DNA of 64,000 nucleotides from Nonomuraea helvata (GTDB lineage Bacteria > Actinomycetota > Actinomycetes > Streptosporangiales > Streptosporangiaceae): NCBI RefSeq assembly GCF_039535785.1, contig NZ_BAAAXV010000005.1, positions 434,001-498,000 of the forward strand, written 5' to 3'. Positions within the stretch are counted from its first letter, which is position 1. Each line of letters begins with the position of its first letter. Below, piece by piece: positions 34,180 to 42,300 of the stretch. Both the position numbers and the translations under genes were made by a program. Under the pieces are notes generated by a model that saw nothing but the letters and a program-made list of their open reading frames with translations, searched no databases and was not told the origin of the DNA.

Positions 34180-35099
34180 GCGGGACCAACCTGCAGAGCA
34201 AGGGATTCTTCCGCAACAGGACGGCGGGCGACGTGGTCTTCATGCTCGCGCTCGGCGTGATCTCCGTGGCGGTCCTGTTCGCGGTGATCTACCCGGTCTA
34301 CTTCGTGGTGATCGCGTCCGTGAGCGATCCGTCGCTGATCTCCACCGGCGAGGTCTGGCTGTGGCCCAAAGGCGTGAGCTTCTTCGGCTACGGGCAGATC
34401 TTCGACGACGACCGGATCTGGACGGGCTACCGCAACACGCTGCTCTACAGCGTGTTCGGCACCGCGCTGAACCTCATCGTGACCATCCCCGCGGCGTACG
34501 CCCTGTCGCGGCCGGAGTTCCGGCCCCGGCGGGTTCTCATGCTGTTCTTCGTGTTCACGCTGTTCTTCAACGGCGGCCTGATCCCGACGTATCTGCTCTA
34601 TCGCGATCTCGGCCTGCTGGACAACTGGCTCGTCTTCGTCCTGCCGTCAGCGGTGAACGTCTACAACCTCATCATCGCCCGCGCCTTCTTCGAGCACTCG
34701 CTGCCGAAGGAGCTGTTCGAGGCGGCGTTGATCGACGGCGTGTCCTACCTGCAGTACTTCGCCAGGGTCGCGCTGCCGCTGTCCAAGGCGATCATCTCGG
34801 TCATCGGCCTGTACTACCTGGTCCAGCACTGGAACGACTTCTTCACCGGGCTGGTGTTCGTCCGGGACAACAGCCTGCAACCGCTGCAGATCGTGCTGCG
34901 TGACATTCTCCTGTCCAATCAGGCGTTCGCCGGAGGCGCCGGAGCCGGCGGAGGCAGCGGCGTCGGCTACGACCAGCAGTACGCCGACCAGATCAAGTAC
35001 GGCGTGATCGTCGTCTCGAGCCTCCCGGTGCTGGTGCTCTACCCGTTCCTCCAGCGCTACTTCGAGAAGGGCGTCCTGATCGGGTCGGTGAAAGGCTGA
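34176..35099 (+). CDS. Sugar ABC transporter permease (LplC-like)
   Basis: A 307-residue carbohydrate ABC permease (MalG-like/YtcP) with six helices. EAA motif: FEAALIDGVSYLQYFARVALPLSKA. Contains a glycine-rich loop near the C-terminus (GGAGAGGGSGVGYDQQY). GTG start overlaps the stop of the first permease by 4 nt and its own stop overlaps the YesL gene. Works with the first permease to import oligosaccharides. Confidence 0.92.
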   Translation: MSGTNLQSKGFFRNRTAGDVVFMLALGVISVAVLFAVIYPVYFVVIASVSDPSLISTGEVWLWPKGVSFFGYGQIFDDDRIWTGYRNTLLYSVFGTALNLIVTIPAAYALSRPEFRPRRVLMLFFVFTLFFNGGLIPTYLLYRDLGLLDNWLVFVLPSAVNVYNLIIARAFFEHSLPKELFEAALIDGVSYLQYFARVALPLSKAIISVIGLYYLVQHWNDFFTGLVFVRDNSLQPLQIVLRDILLSNQAFAGGAGAGGGSGVGYDQQYADQIKYGVIVVSSLPVLVLYPFLQRYFEKGVLIGSVKG

Positions 35100-35710
35100 T
35101 GAAACGCGTCATCACCTGGCACACGAGGGCGGGCGAGGTGGGCCTGCTGCTGCTCAAGCTGCACCTGCTCTGGGTCGTCTGGAGCCTGGCCGGCGGCATC
35201 GTGCTCGGCGTCTTCCCCGCGACCGCCGCGGTGTACGGCGTCGTCCGCGGCGAGTTCCTGCGCTCCTCCACCCCTCGCGAGTTCCGCCGCCTGTGGCGGC
35301 AGGAGTTCCGCACCGCCAACGTGGTGGGCTACGTCTTCGCCACGGCCTGGGCGGTGCTCCTGATGGAGCGGCGGCTGCTGGAGACCCTCGACCTCGGCGT
35401 CGTCGAGCCGTTGCTCGGTGCGGCGCTCTGGCTGATGACACTGTTCCTGTCGTGCATGACGGTGAACGTCTGGGTCCTCGCCGCCCACTTCGCCGAAGGG
35501 CCGTTCGCGCTCGTCCGCCGGAGCGCGGTGCTCGTCCTCGCCCGCCCGCTCCAGGCGCTGGTCACGCTGCTCGTGGCCGGCGTGGTCCTCTGCGCGTACT
35601 ACCTCGTGCCGGGGCTGGTCCCGGTCTTCGGCATCGCCGCACCGGCCTTCGTCTCGTTCGCCTACGTCTGGAGCACCGCGGTCCTCCCTGTTCGTTTGGA
35701 GCCTTCATGA
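35099..35710 (+). CDS. YesL/DUF624 family membrane protein
   Basis: A 203-residue membrane protein with four to five helices. N-terminal pattern KLHLLWVVWSLAGGIVLGVFPATAAVYGVVRG matches DUF624, which nearly always sits next to LplABC-type importers of pectin or arabinan oligosaccharides. Exact role is unknown; an accessory or regulatory part of the transporter is assumed. Overlaps both neighbours (TGATG before; ATGA after). Confidence 0.85.
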   Translation: MKRVITWHTRAGEVGLLLLKLHLLWVVWSLAGGIVLGVFPATAAVYGVVRGEFLRSSTPREFRRLWRQEFRTANVVGYVFATAWAVLLMERRLLETLDLGVVEPLLGAALWLMTLFLSCMTVNVWVLAAHFAEGPFALVRRSAVLVLARPLQALVTLLVAGVVLCAYYLVPGLVPVFGIAAPAFVSFAYVWSTAVLPVRLEPS

Positions 35711-37611
35711 TCACGTACCTGCGCCACCCGCTGCCGCTCACCGCGGTCACCATCGACGACCGGTTCTGGGCCCCCCGCCGCGAGCTGGTCCGCACCCGTA
35801 CGCTGCGGCACCAGGAAGACCAGATGCGCCGGCCCGGCCAGCAGTTCGACGCCCTGACCCTGACCTGGCGGCCGGGGGACCCGGACGAGCCGCACATCTT
35901 CTGGGAGAGCGACGTCGCCAAGTGGATCGAGGCCGCCAGTTACTGCCTGGCGACCACCGACGACCCCGAGCTCGACCAGGCCGTCGACCAGGCGATCGAG
36001 CTGCTGGCCGGCGCGCAGCAGGACGACGGCTACCTCAACGCCTACTTCACCGTCGTCAAGCCGGGACAGCGGTTCACCGACCTGCGCGACGCCCACGAGC
36101 TGTACTGCGCCGGCCACCTCATCGAAGCCGGCGTCGCCCACTTCGAGGCGACCGGCAAGACCCGGCTGCTCGACATCGTGCGCCGCTACGCCGACCTGAT
36201 CGACACCGTTTTCAGCGCCGACGGCCCCTGCGCCGGCGGCTACTGCGGGCACCAGGAGATCGAACTCGCCCTCGTCAAGCTCTACCGCGTCACAGGAGAG
36301 CCCCGCTACCTCGACCTCAGCCGGCGCCTCATCGACTGGCGCGGGCAGCGGCCTTTCTACTTCGAGATCGAGATGGAGCGCCGCGGCACGCCCGGCTACT
36401 TCGGCACCACGCTCCCCCGGCGGCCGGAGGAGTTGCGGCGGTTCCGGGAGTACAACCAGAGCCACCAGCCCGCGGCCGACCAGGCCGAGGCCGTCGGCCA
36501 CTCCGTCCGCGCCCTGTACATGTACAGCGCGATGACCGACCTGGCCGGCGAGTACGACGACGACCGGCTGCTCCAGGCCGTGCGGCGGCTGTGGACCAAC
36601 CTCACCACCAAGAAGCTGTACGTCACCGGCGGAGTCGGCTCCGTCCCCGGCATCGAGGGCTTCGGACCGGAGTACCACCTGCCCGACGCCCACGGCTACG
36701 CGGAAACCTGCGCCTCGATCGGCCTCGTCCAGTGGGCACAGCGGTTGAGCAACCTCACCGGCCAGGCGCACTACGTCGACGTCCTCGAACGCGCCCTGTA
36801 CAACGGCGTCCTCAGCGGCGCCTCCGCCGACGGCACCCACTACTTCTACGGCAACCCTCTCGCCAGCGACGGCACCGTCGCCCGCCAGGAGTGGTTCGGC
36901 TGCGCCTGCTGCCCGCCGAACCTCGCCCGGCTGATCAGCGAGCTCGGCCGCTACATCTACGCCCAGGGTCCCGACGAAGCCGTCATCAACCTGTACGTGG
37001 CCGGCACCGCCCGCTTCACCCTCGCCGGCGGCGAGGTCACCCTGCGCCAGGACACCGGCTATCCCCAGGACGGCCGGCTCACCGTCACCGTCACCCCGGC
37101 CGACGATGAGGCGGAGTTCGCCCTGGCCGTCCGCGTCCCCGGCTGGAGCCGGGCACTCGCGGTCGCCGTCAACGGCGAACCCGTTCACGAGCCCGTCCTT
37201 CGCGACGGCTACCTCACGCTCTCCCGCCGCTGGCGGGCCGGCGACCAGGTGGAGATCGACCTCGGCATGGAGGTCCGCCGGACGTGGGCCCACCCCGCCG
37301 TCGCCTCCGCCGCCGGCAGACTCGCCCTCGAGCGCGGGCCGGTCGTGTTCTGCCTGGAGGGCGTGGACCACGACTGCGCGGTGCACAACCTCGCTCTAGC
37401 CGGCGACGTCCCCGTCCACGCGGTCCCCGACGAGCGGACGGGCGTGGTCACCCTGCACGCCGACGCCACCGCCGCCGACGACTCAGTTGAGGATCTGTAC
37501 AGCAGCCGCCCGCCCGGCCGCCGGAGCGTCGCGCTGACCGCCGTGCCCTACTTCTCCTGGGCCAACCGCGGACCCTCCGACATGACCGTCTGGATCCGCC
37601 ACGAGGAATAA
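35707..37611 (+). CDS. GH127 beta-L-arabinofuranosidase (zinc-thiolate enzyme)
   Basis: A 634-residue cytoplasmic GH127 enzyme, no signal peptide. The (alpha/alpha)6 barrel carries the full catalytic set by alignment to the HypBA1 pattern: zinc ligands Glu333 and Cys335 (YAETCAS) and Cys401-Cys402 (CCPPN), nucleophile Cys401, and general acid/base Glu317 (PGIEGFG). It removes terminal beta-L-arabinofuranose from imported oligosaccharides such as those from hydroxyproline-rich glycoproteins or pectin. Last gene of the operon, overlapping YesL by 4 nt, so it acts on the cargo of the transporter. Confidence 0.92.
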   Translation: MITYLRHPLPLTAVTIDDRFWAPRRELVRTRTLRHQEDQMRRPGQQFDALTLTWRPGDPDEPHIFWESDVAKWIEAASYCLATTDDPELDQAVDQAIELLAGAQQDDGYLNAYFTVVKPGQRFTDLRDAHELYCAGHLIEAGVAHFEATGKTRLLDIVRRYADLIDTVFSADGPCAGGYCGHQEIELALVKLYRVTGEPRYLDLSRRLIDWRGQRPFYFEIEMERRGTPGYFGTTLPRRPEELRRFREYNQSHQPAADQAEAVGHSVRALYMYSAMTDLAGEYDDDRLLQAVRRLWTNLTTKKLYVTGGVGSVPGIEGFGPEYHLPDAHGYAETCASIGLVQWAQRLSNLTGQAHYVDVLERALYNGVLSGASADGTHYFYGNPLASDGTVARQEWFGCACCPPNLARLISELGRYIYAQGPDEAVINLYVAGTARFTLAGGEVTLRQDTGYPQDGRLTVTVTPADDEAEFALAVRVPGWSRALAVAVNGEPVHEPVLRDGYLTLSRRWRAGDQVEIDLGMEVRRTWAHPAVASAAGRLALERGPVVFCLEGVDHDCAVHNLALAGDVPVHAVPDERTGVVTLHADATAADDSVEDLYSSRPPGRRSVALTAVPYFSWANRGPSDMTVWIRHEE

Positions 37612-37673
37612 GGCAGCTGAGGGCGCTGTTCCCGCCAGTAATTCAGATTTCAACTTCTGACGAACGGATCGTC

Positions 37674-37826
37674 ATGGAAATCGCCTTCATGCTCGTCATG
37701 AGCGTCATCGTCGGCAGTGTCCTCGTCGGTGGGGTGGCCGCCCTCGTGCTGAGCGGCATCAGGGACCGGCAGTGGCCGGTGCTCTGGCGGCGGCGCGTCG
37801 TCTACCGCGGTTTCGTCCCCCGCTGA
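37674..37826 (+). CDS. Small single-pass membrane protein (50 aa)
   Basis: ATG-initiated frame with one strongly hydrophobic helix (residues 4-28: AFMLVMSVIVGSVLVGGVAALVLSGI) and a basic C-terminal tail (RRRVVYRGFVPR). The topology would be out-in with a cytoplasmic positive tail. It sits 62 nt after the GH127 gene and about 54 nt ahead of the photolyase start. Too short for normal gene finders; real status is suggested by codon use and by clean helix/tail architecture. Function unknown. Confidence 0.45.
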   Translation: MEIAFMLVMSVIVGSVLVGGVAALVLSGIRDRQWPVLWRRRVVYRGFVPR

Positions 37827-37880
37827 CCACTCTGCCTGACCGATACTGTCCACATGCGTGATCAGGGGGAGAACGCGCTG

Positions 37881-39155
37881 ATGGACACGGCGATCGTGCT
37901 GTTCAACAGGGACCTGCGCGTGCACGACCACCCGGCACTCGCCGCCGCGTGTGATCGCGCCGCGCGGGTGGTGCCGCTGTTCGTGCTGGACCCGGCCGTA
38001 CCGGAGGGGCAGCGGCACGGCTTCCTCCTGGAGTGCCTGGCCGATCTGCGCGCCTCGCTGCGGGCGCGCGGAGGCGATCTGGTCGTGCGGCAGGGCGACG
38101 TCGTCCGCGAGACGATGCGGCTGGCCACCGAACTGGGTGCGGCGGCGGTCTTCGCCGCCGCCGACGTCAGCTCGCTCGCCCGGCGGCGTGAGGAGCGCTT
38201 CGCCGGGGAGCGGATCGAGTTCCTGCGCTTCCCGGGCGTCACCGTCGTGCCTCCGGCCGAGCTGCTGCCCTCGGGCGCGCCGGCCAAAAGGGGCGACCAC
38301 TACCGGGTCTTCACGCCGTACTGGCGCGCGTGGCAGCGTCACGTCCGCCGCCCGCAGCTGCCGCCTCCCCGCCGGGTGCGCATACCCGAGGGCCTGGCGG
38401 TGGGCCGGCTGCCCGATCCCGATGGGCGCGGGGCCATGCCCGGCGGCGAGTCGGCGGCCCGCGAGCGCGCCGCGCGGTGGCTGCGGCAGGGCCTCGACGA
38501 CTACGCCGACGGGCGCGACGACCTGGCGGGCGACCGGACCTCGCGGCTCAGCCCGTACCTGCGCTTCGGCTGCCTGTCTCCCCTGGAGCTGGCCTGCCGC
38601 GCCGAGCGGAGCGAGGAGTTCGTCCGCCAGCTGTGCTGGCGGGACTTCCACCACCAGGTGACGTACGCGTTCCCGCAGATCAACCGCGAGAACTACCGCC
38701 ACGGCGAACGGCGCTGGCGGCACGACGAGGACGCCTTGCAGGCCTGGCAGGCCGGCATGACCGGGCTGCCCATCGTGGACGCGGGCATGCGCCAGCTGCT
38801 GGCAGAGGGCTGGATGCACAACCGGGCCCGCCTGATCGTGGCGGCCTACCTCGTCAGGCGCCTCGGCCTCGACTGGCGCGACGGCGCCCGGCACTTCTTC
38901 GAGCTCCTGCTCGACGGCGACGTGGCCGACAACTCCGGCAACTGGCAATGGGTCGCCGGCACCGGCAACGACACCCGGCCCAACCGTTCCTTCAACCCGC
39001 TGCGTCAGGCCAGACGGTACGACCCGATGGGCGACTACGTCCGCCGCCATGTTCCCGAGCTCGCCGGCCTGCCCGCCGAGCACATCCACGAGCCGTGGCG
39101 GCTGCCCACGCCGCCGCCCGGCTATCCCCCGCGGCTCGACGGCCCGGACGAGTAG
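37881..39155 (+). CDS. phr: Deoxyribodipyrimidine photo-lyase (class I CPD photolyase family)
   Basis: A 424-residue photolyase. N-terminal antenna domain starts with TAIVLFNRDLRVHDHPAL; the FAD domain includes SRLSPYLRFGCLSPLEL, WQAGMTGLPIVDAGMRQL, WMHNRARLIVAAYL and the signature DGDVADNSGNWQWVAGTGND. Repairs UV-induced pyrimidine dimers in a light-dependent reaction. The start at 37881 follows GGGGGAG by 9 nt; an upstream ATG at 37854 would add nine residues. Its 3' end overlaps the convergent DUF2867 gene by 34 nt. Confidence 0.93.
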   Translation: MDTAIVLFNRDLRVHDHPALAAACDRAARVVPLFVLDPAVPEGQRHGFLLECLADLRASLRARGGDLVVRQGDVVRETMRLATELGAAAVFAAADVSSLARRREERFAGERIEFLRFPGVTVVPPAELLPSGAPAKRGDHYRVFTPYWRAWQRHVRRPQLPPPRRVRIPEGLAVGRLPDPDGRGAMPGGESAARERAARWLRQGLDDYADGRDDLAGDRTSRLSPYLRFGCLSPLELACRAERSEEFVRQLCWRDFHHQVTYAFPQINRENYRHGERRWRHDEDALQAWQAGMTGLPIVDAGMRQLLAEGWMHNRARLIVAAYLVRRLGLDWRDGARHFFELLLDGDVADNSGNWQWVAGTGNDTRPNRSFNPLRQARRYDPMGDYVRRHVPELAGLPAEHIHEPWRLPTPPPGYPPRLDGPDE

Positions 39156-40627
39156 ACGCCCCTCAGCGGTCGCCTGGCCGTCTCCGCTGCCGCCGCCAGG
39201 TTGACGGGCATGCGCCCGAAGACCAGGCCATGGAAGGGGGACGTCGCCCACCAGTAGAGGTGGCCGAGCAGGCCGTGCGGATGGAAGATCGCCCGCTGGT
39301 GGTAGTACGTACGGCCGGAAGAACGGGAGACGCTCAGCTCCAGCCAGGCCAGACCGGGCAGCCGCATCTCGGCGCGCAGGCGCAGGAGGCGGCCGGGCAG
39401 CACCTCCTCCACGCGCCAGAAGTCGACGGTGTCTCCCACCCTCAGCCGGTACGCGTCGCGCCGCCCGCGGCGCAGGCCGACCCCGCCGAAGAGCCTGTCC
39501 AGCAGGCCGCGCAGGTGCCAGGCGACCGGCAGCGAGTACCACCCGTTGTGGCCGCCGATGCCCTCGATGACCCGCCACAGGGCCTCCGGGTCCGCGGCCA
39601 CCTCGATGCTGCGGGAATCGGTGTAGAGGCTGCCGCCGGCCCAGTCGGGGTCGGTCGGCAGCGGGTCGCTCGGGGCGCCGGGCGTCGCGGCCGAGGACCA
39701 GCGGGTCGCGACATCGGCCTCCTTGATCCTCTTGAGCGCGAGCGACACGGCCTCGGGGAAGCCGATCAGGCCGGCTTCGGGGTCGGGCACGTACCGGCTG
39801 ATGTCGTGCTCGCCGCAGACCGACTCGTTGCGCAGCGACTCGACCAGTGGCCGCGCGATCCCCGAGGGGACCGGGGTGACCAGCCCCACCCACAGGCTCG
39901 ACAGTTTCGGGGTGAGCACCCGCACCGGGATGATCACGCGATGGGGCAGGCCGGCCACGGACGCGTACCCCTGCATCATGTCGGCGTAGGTCAGCACGTC
40001 CGGGCCGCCGATGTCGAAGGCCCGGTTGACCTCGTCAGGGACGCTCGCCCAGGCGGTGAGGTAACGCAGCACGTCCCGGACGGCGATGGGTTGCGTACGG
40101 CTGTGCACCCAGCGAGGCGTCGTCATGACCGGCAGCCGTTCGGTCAGGTGACGCAGCATCTCGAAGGAGGCCGAACCCGAGCCGATGACCACCGCCGCGC
40201 GCAGCACCACCGCCGGCACGCCCGCCCTCAGGAAGATCTCGCCGACCTCGGCCCTCGAGCGCAGGTGCGGGGAGAGCCGCTCGCCGGGGACGAGGCCGCC
40301 GAGGTAGACGATCCGGCGCACCCCGGCCCGCTCGGCCGCCGCCGCGAAGGTCTCGGCCGCCCTGCGGTCGTTCTCGGCGAACCGGCCGGACCCGCCCATC
40401 GTGTGGATCAGGTAGTAGGCCACGTCGATCCCGTCCAGGGCCTGTCGCGTCTGTCCGGGATCGGTGGCGTCCGCCTGGACGATGTGCGTCCGCGCCGCCC
40501 ACGGCAGGTCCCGCAGCCGCTGCGGGGACCGCGCCATGCAGCGGACCTCGTGACCGGCCGCGAGCAGCTCGGGGACCAGCCGGCCGCCGATGTAGCCGGT
40601 GGCCCCGGTGACCAGACAGCGCGCCAT
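39122..40627 (-). CDS. NAD(P)-binding SDR with DUF2867 domain
   Basis: A 501-residue two-domain protein. The N-terminal atypical (extended) SDR begins LVTGATGYIGGRLVPELLAAGHEVRCMARS; the C-terminal part from about residue 330 is DUF2867, a START-like fold (SIEVAADPEALWRVIEGIGGHNGWY ... WLELSVS). Such genes are frequently found next to photolyases and carotenoid or light-response genes in actinomycetes, suggesting a role in light/UV stress. Enzymatic reaction unknown. Convergent overlap of 34 nt with the photolyase gene may couple their levels by antisense transcription. Confidence 0.85.
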   Translation of the reverse strand: MARCLVTGATGYIGGRLVPELLAAGHEVRCMARSPQRLRDLPWAARTHIVQADATDPGQTRQALDGIDVAYYLIHTMGGSGRFAENDRRAAETFAAAAERAGVRRIVYLGGLVPGERLSPHLRSRAEVGEIFLRAGVPAVVLRAAVVIGSGSASFEMLRHLTERLPVMTTPRWVHSRTQPIAVRDVLRYLTAWASVPDEVNRAFDIGGPDVLTYADMMQGYASVAGLPHRVIIPVRVLTPKLSSLWVGLVTPVPSGIARPLVESLRNESVCGEHDISRYVPDPEAGLIGFPEAVSLALKRIKEADVATRWSSAATPGAPSDPLPTDPDWAGGSLYTDSRSIEVAADPEALWRVIEGIGGHNGWYSLPVAWHLRGLLDRLFGGVGLRRGRRDAYRLRVGDTVDFWRVEEVLPGRLLRLRAEMRLPGLAWLELSVSRSSGRTYYHQRAIFHPHGLLGHLYWWATSPFHGLVFGRMPVNLAAAAETARRPLRGVYSSGPSSRGG

Positions 40628-40728
40628 CTCCGTACCCTTCGCAGCCCCTTTCTCCGTTCGGTTCCATCAGGCGGCGAGGGGAATCCGGATCGGGCGCAAA
40701 GATGTCTTTGCCTTGGACCGGCGGCGTC

Positions 40729-42150
40729 CTACTCGACGGCCCCTGACTGGGCGAGGAGGTCCTGGTACCAGCTGCGGTACGGGTAGTTGGTCGCCGGATA
40801 GTTCGCCGGCGGGTCGGTGGCGTTGCCCGCCGAGTCGAAGTCCCAGCCGCGCACGAGCCGCCCGGCCTGCCGTGCCGCGGTGATGAACGACGACTGCGTG
40901 GCGGGCGCCGCGTAGAACAGCGCGCCCTGCTGGAGTTCCGCGCTGTCGCCCTGCTGGAACTCGTCGAAGGCGGTCTGCTGGTAGCGGATGCGGTCACCGG
41001 TGTACCTGTCGGTGTCCAGCCGCAGGGTCTGGGACGGGGTCGGGCCGTCGGCGCCGGTCCACACGTGTACGCGCGACGTGCCGCTGGCCGAGGTGGTCTT
41101 GTCGTAGCGGGCGTCGGAGGTCTTGGCGTTGCCGCTCCACGAGACCGTCATCGCGCCGGCGTCGAGCACGCCGTCCCAGGTCCAGTTCTGGCTGTTGCTC
41201 TGGCTGCGGTGTATCTCGCGTATCCGGGTGCCCGTCGCGTCGGTGAACCTGACCGTCGGCAGGACGCCGTCGTCGTACCGGTGGCTGGACGACCAGGTGA
41301 TCTCGCCGTCGGCTCCGAGGCGGCCGGTGCGGTACCACAGCGTGGTCGCGTTCTCGGACTGGTGGACCTCGACCAGGTCGCCGTTGTCGTTCAGCGCGAC
41401 GGCCGGTGTGACACCGGTGTCGTACCTGCCGTGGCGCAGCCAGGTCACACGGCCGTCGGGTCCGTACGTGCCGCTCCAGTACCAGAGCGCGCCCGAGCCC
41501 GAGTCATGCACCTCCACGACCTGGCCGCGGCCGTTGATCGCGACGGCCGGGTGATAGCCGATGTCGCGTTTGTACAGGGTACGGGTCTGGCCGTCGCCGG
41601 AGAGCAGCGGGAGCACCCGGCCGCGCAGCGCGTCCACCGTCGGCGGGCTCGCCGGGTAGTCCTTGGCCCAGTACAGCCGCGACCCGAAGACGGAGGTGAG
41701 CTCCTGGTTGAGCGCGGCCAGGTTGCCGGCGGCGTACGAGGCGTTGTCGGTCAGGTCGTCCTTGACGTCGAGCGCGACGACGATCGGGGCGGCGGTGGGG
41801 TGCTGCGCGGACCAGGTGTTGATCACGTTGAGCCAGTCGCGCAGGCGGTTCGAGGCGGGGTTCCCCGTGTGGTCGACCTGGTTGCCCGGGGAGTCGTGGC
41901 CCACGGAGTAGTCGTGCGAGGTGGCGTAGTCGTTGTCGTGGATGTCGAGTTCGATGAAGCGGATGCCGTGGTCGAGTTGGTAGGCGATCGAGTTCTTCGC
42001 ACCGTCGACGTTGCCGGAGTAGCTGTTGTGCGTGGCGCGGAAGATCGCCGAGGGTAACGGCAGGTCCGCCGTCGCCTCGGCGTTTCCGCTGATCAGCAGC
42101 GTGGAGGCGGCGACAGCGAGCACCGACAGGGCGGCTCTTGAGGGGGGCAT
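40729..42150 (-). CDS. Secreted phosphatidylinositol-phospholipase C-like protein
   Basis: A 473-residue exported protein. Signal peptide ends after about residue 27 (GNAEA). The catalytic domain resembles PI-PLC X-type: FRATHNSYSGN with the first His, HGIRFIELDIHDND (acidic metal/Ca ligands), and DYSVGHDSPG with the second His. The C-terminal half is a tandem of beta-rich segments (GRGQVVEVHDSGSGALWYW ... NGDLVEVHQSENATTLWY) resembling a repeat beta-propeller. It likely cleaves lipid or glycerophosphodiester substrates outside the cell. Same strand as, and upstream of, the SDR-DUF2867 gene. Confidence 0.82.
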   Translation of the reverse strand: MPPSRAALSVLAVAASTLLISGNAEATADLPLPSAIFRATHNSYSGNVDGAKNSIAYQLDHGIRFIELDIHDNDYATSHDYSVGHDSPGNQVDHTGNPASNRLRDWLNVINTWSAQHPTAAPIVVALDVKDDLTDNASYAAGNLAALNQELTSVFGSRLYWAKDYPASPPTVDALRGRVLPLLSGDGQTRTLYKRDIGYHPAVAINGRGQVVEVHDSGSGALWYWSGTYGPDGRVTWLRHGRYDTGVTPAVALNDNGDLVEVHQSENATTLWYRTGRLGADGEITWSSSHRYDDGVLPTVRFTDATGTRIREIHRSQSNSQNWTWDGVLDAGAMTVSWSGNAKTSDARYDKTTSASGTSRVHVWTGADGPTPSQTLRLDTDRYTGDRIRYQQTAFDEFQQGDSAELQQGALFYAAPATQSSFITAARQAGRLVRGWDFDSAGNATDPPANYPATNYPYRSWYQDLLAQSGAVE

Positions 42151-42300
42151 TCCCTGATCTTCACATCCGGGGTGGTCCCCGACAATACGCTCCAGATGCC
42201 GGGTTCATGTGACGACTTCGATCCACCGCGACATTTCCGGCGGCCCGATTTGCTAAATTCCTTGCACGATGGGGCACTGTGTTGCCCAAGGGGAGAGCGG

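Noticed and set aside
37650..39893. 747-codon minus-strand frame across the photolyase and SDR genes
   Set aside because: Composite antisense frame without any domain; both genes underneath have strong family signatures.
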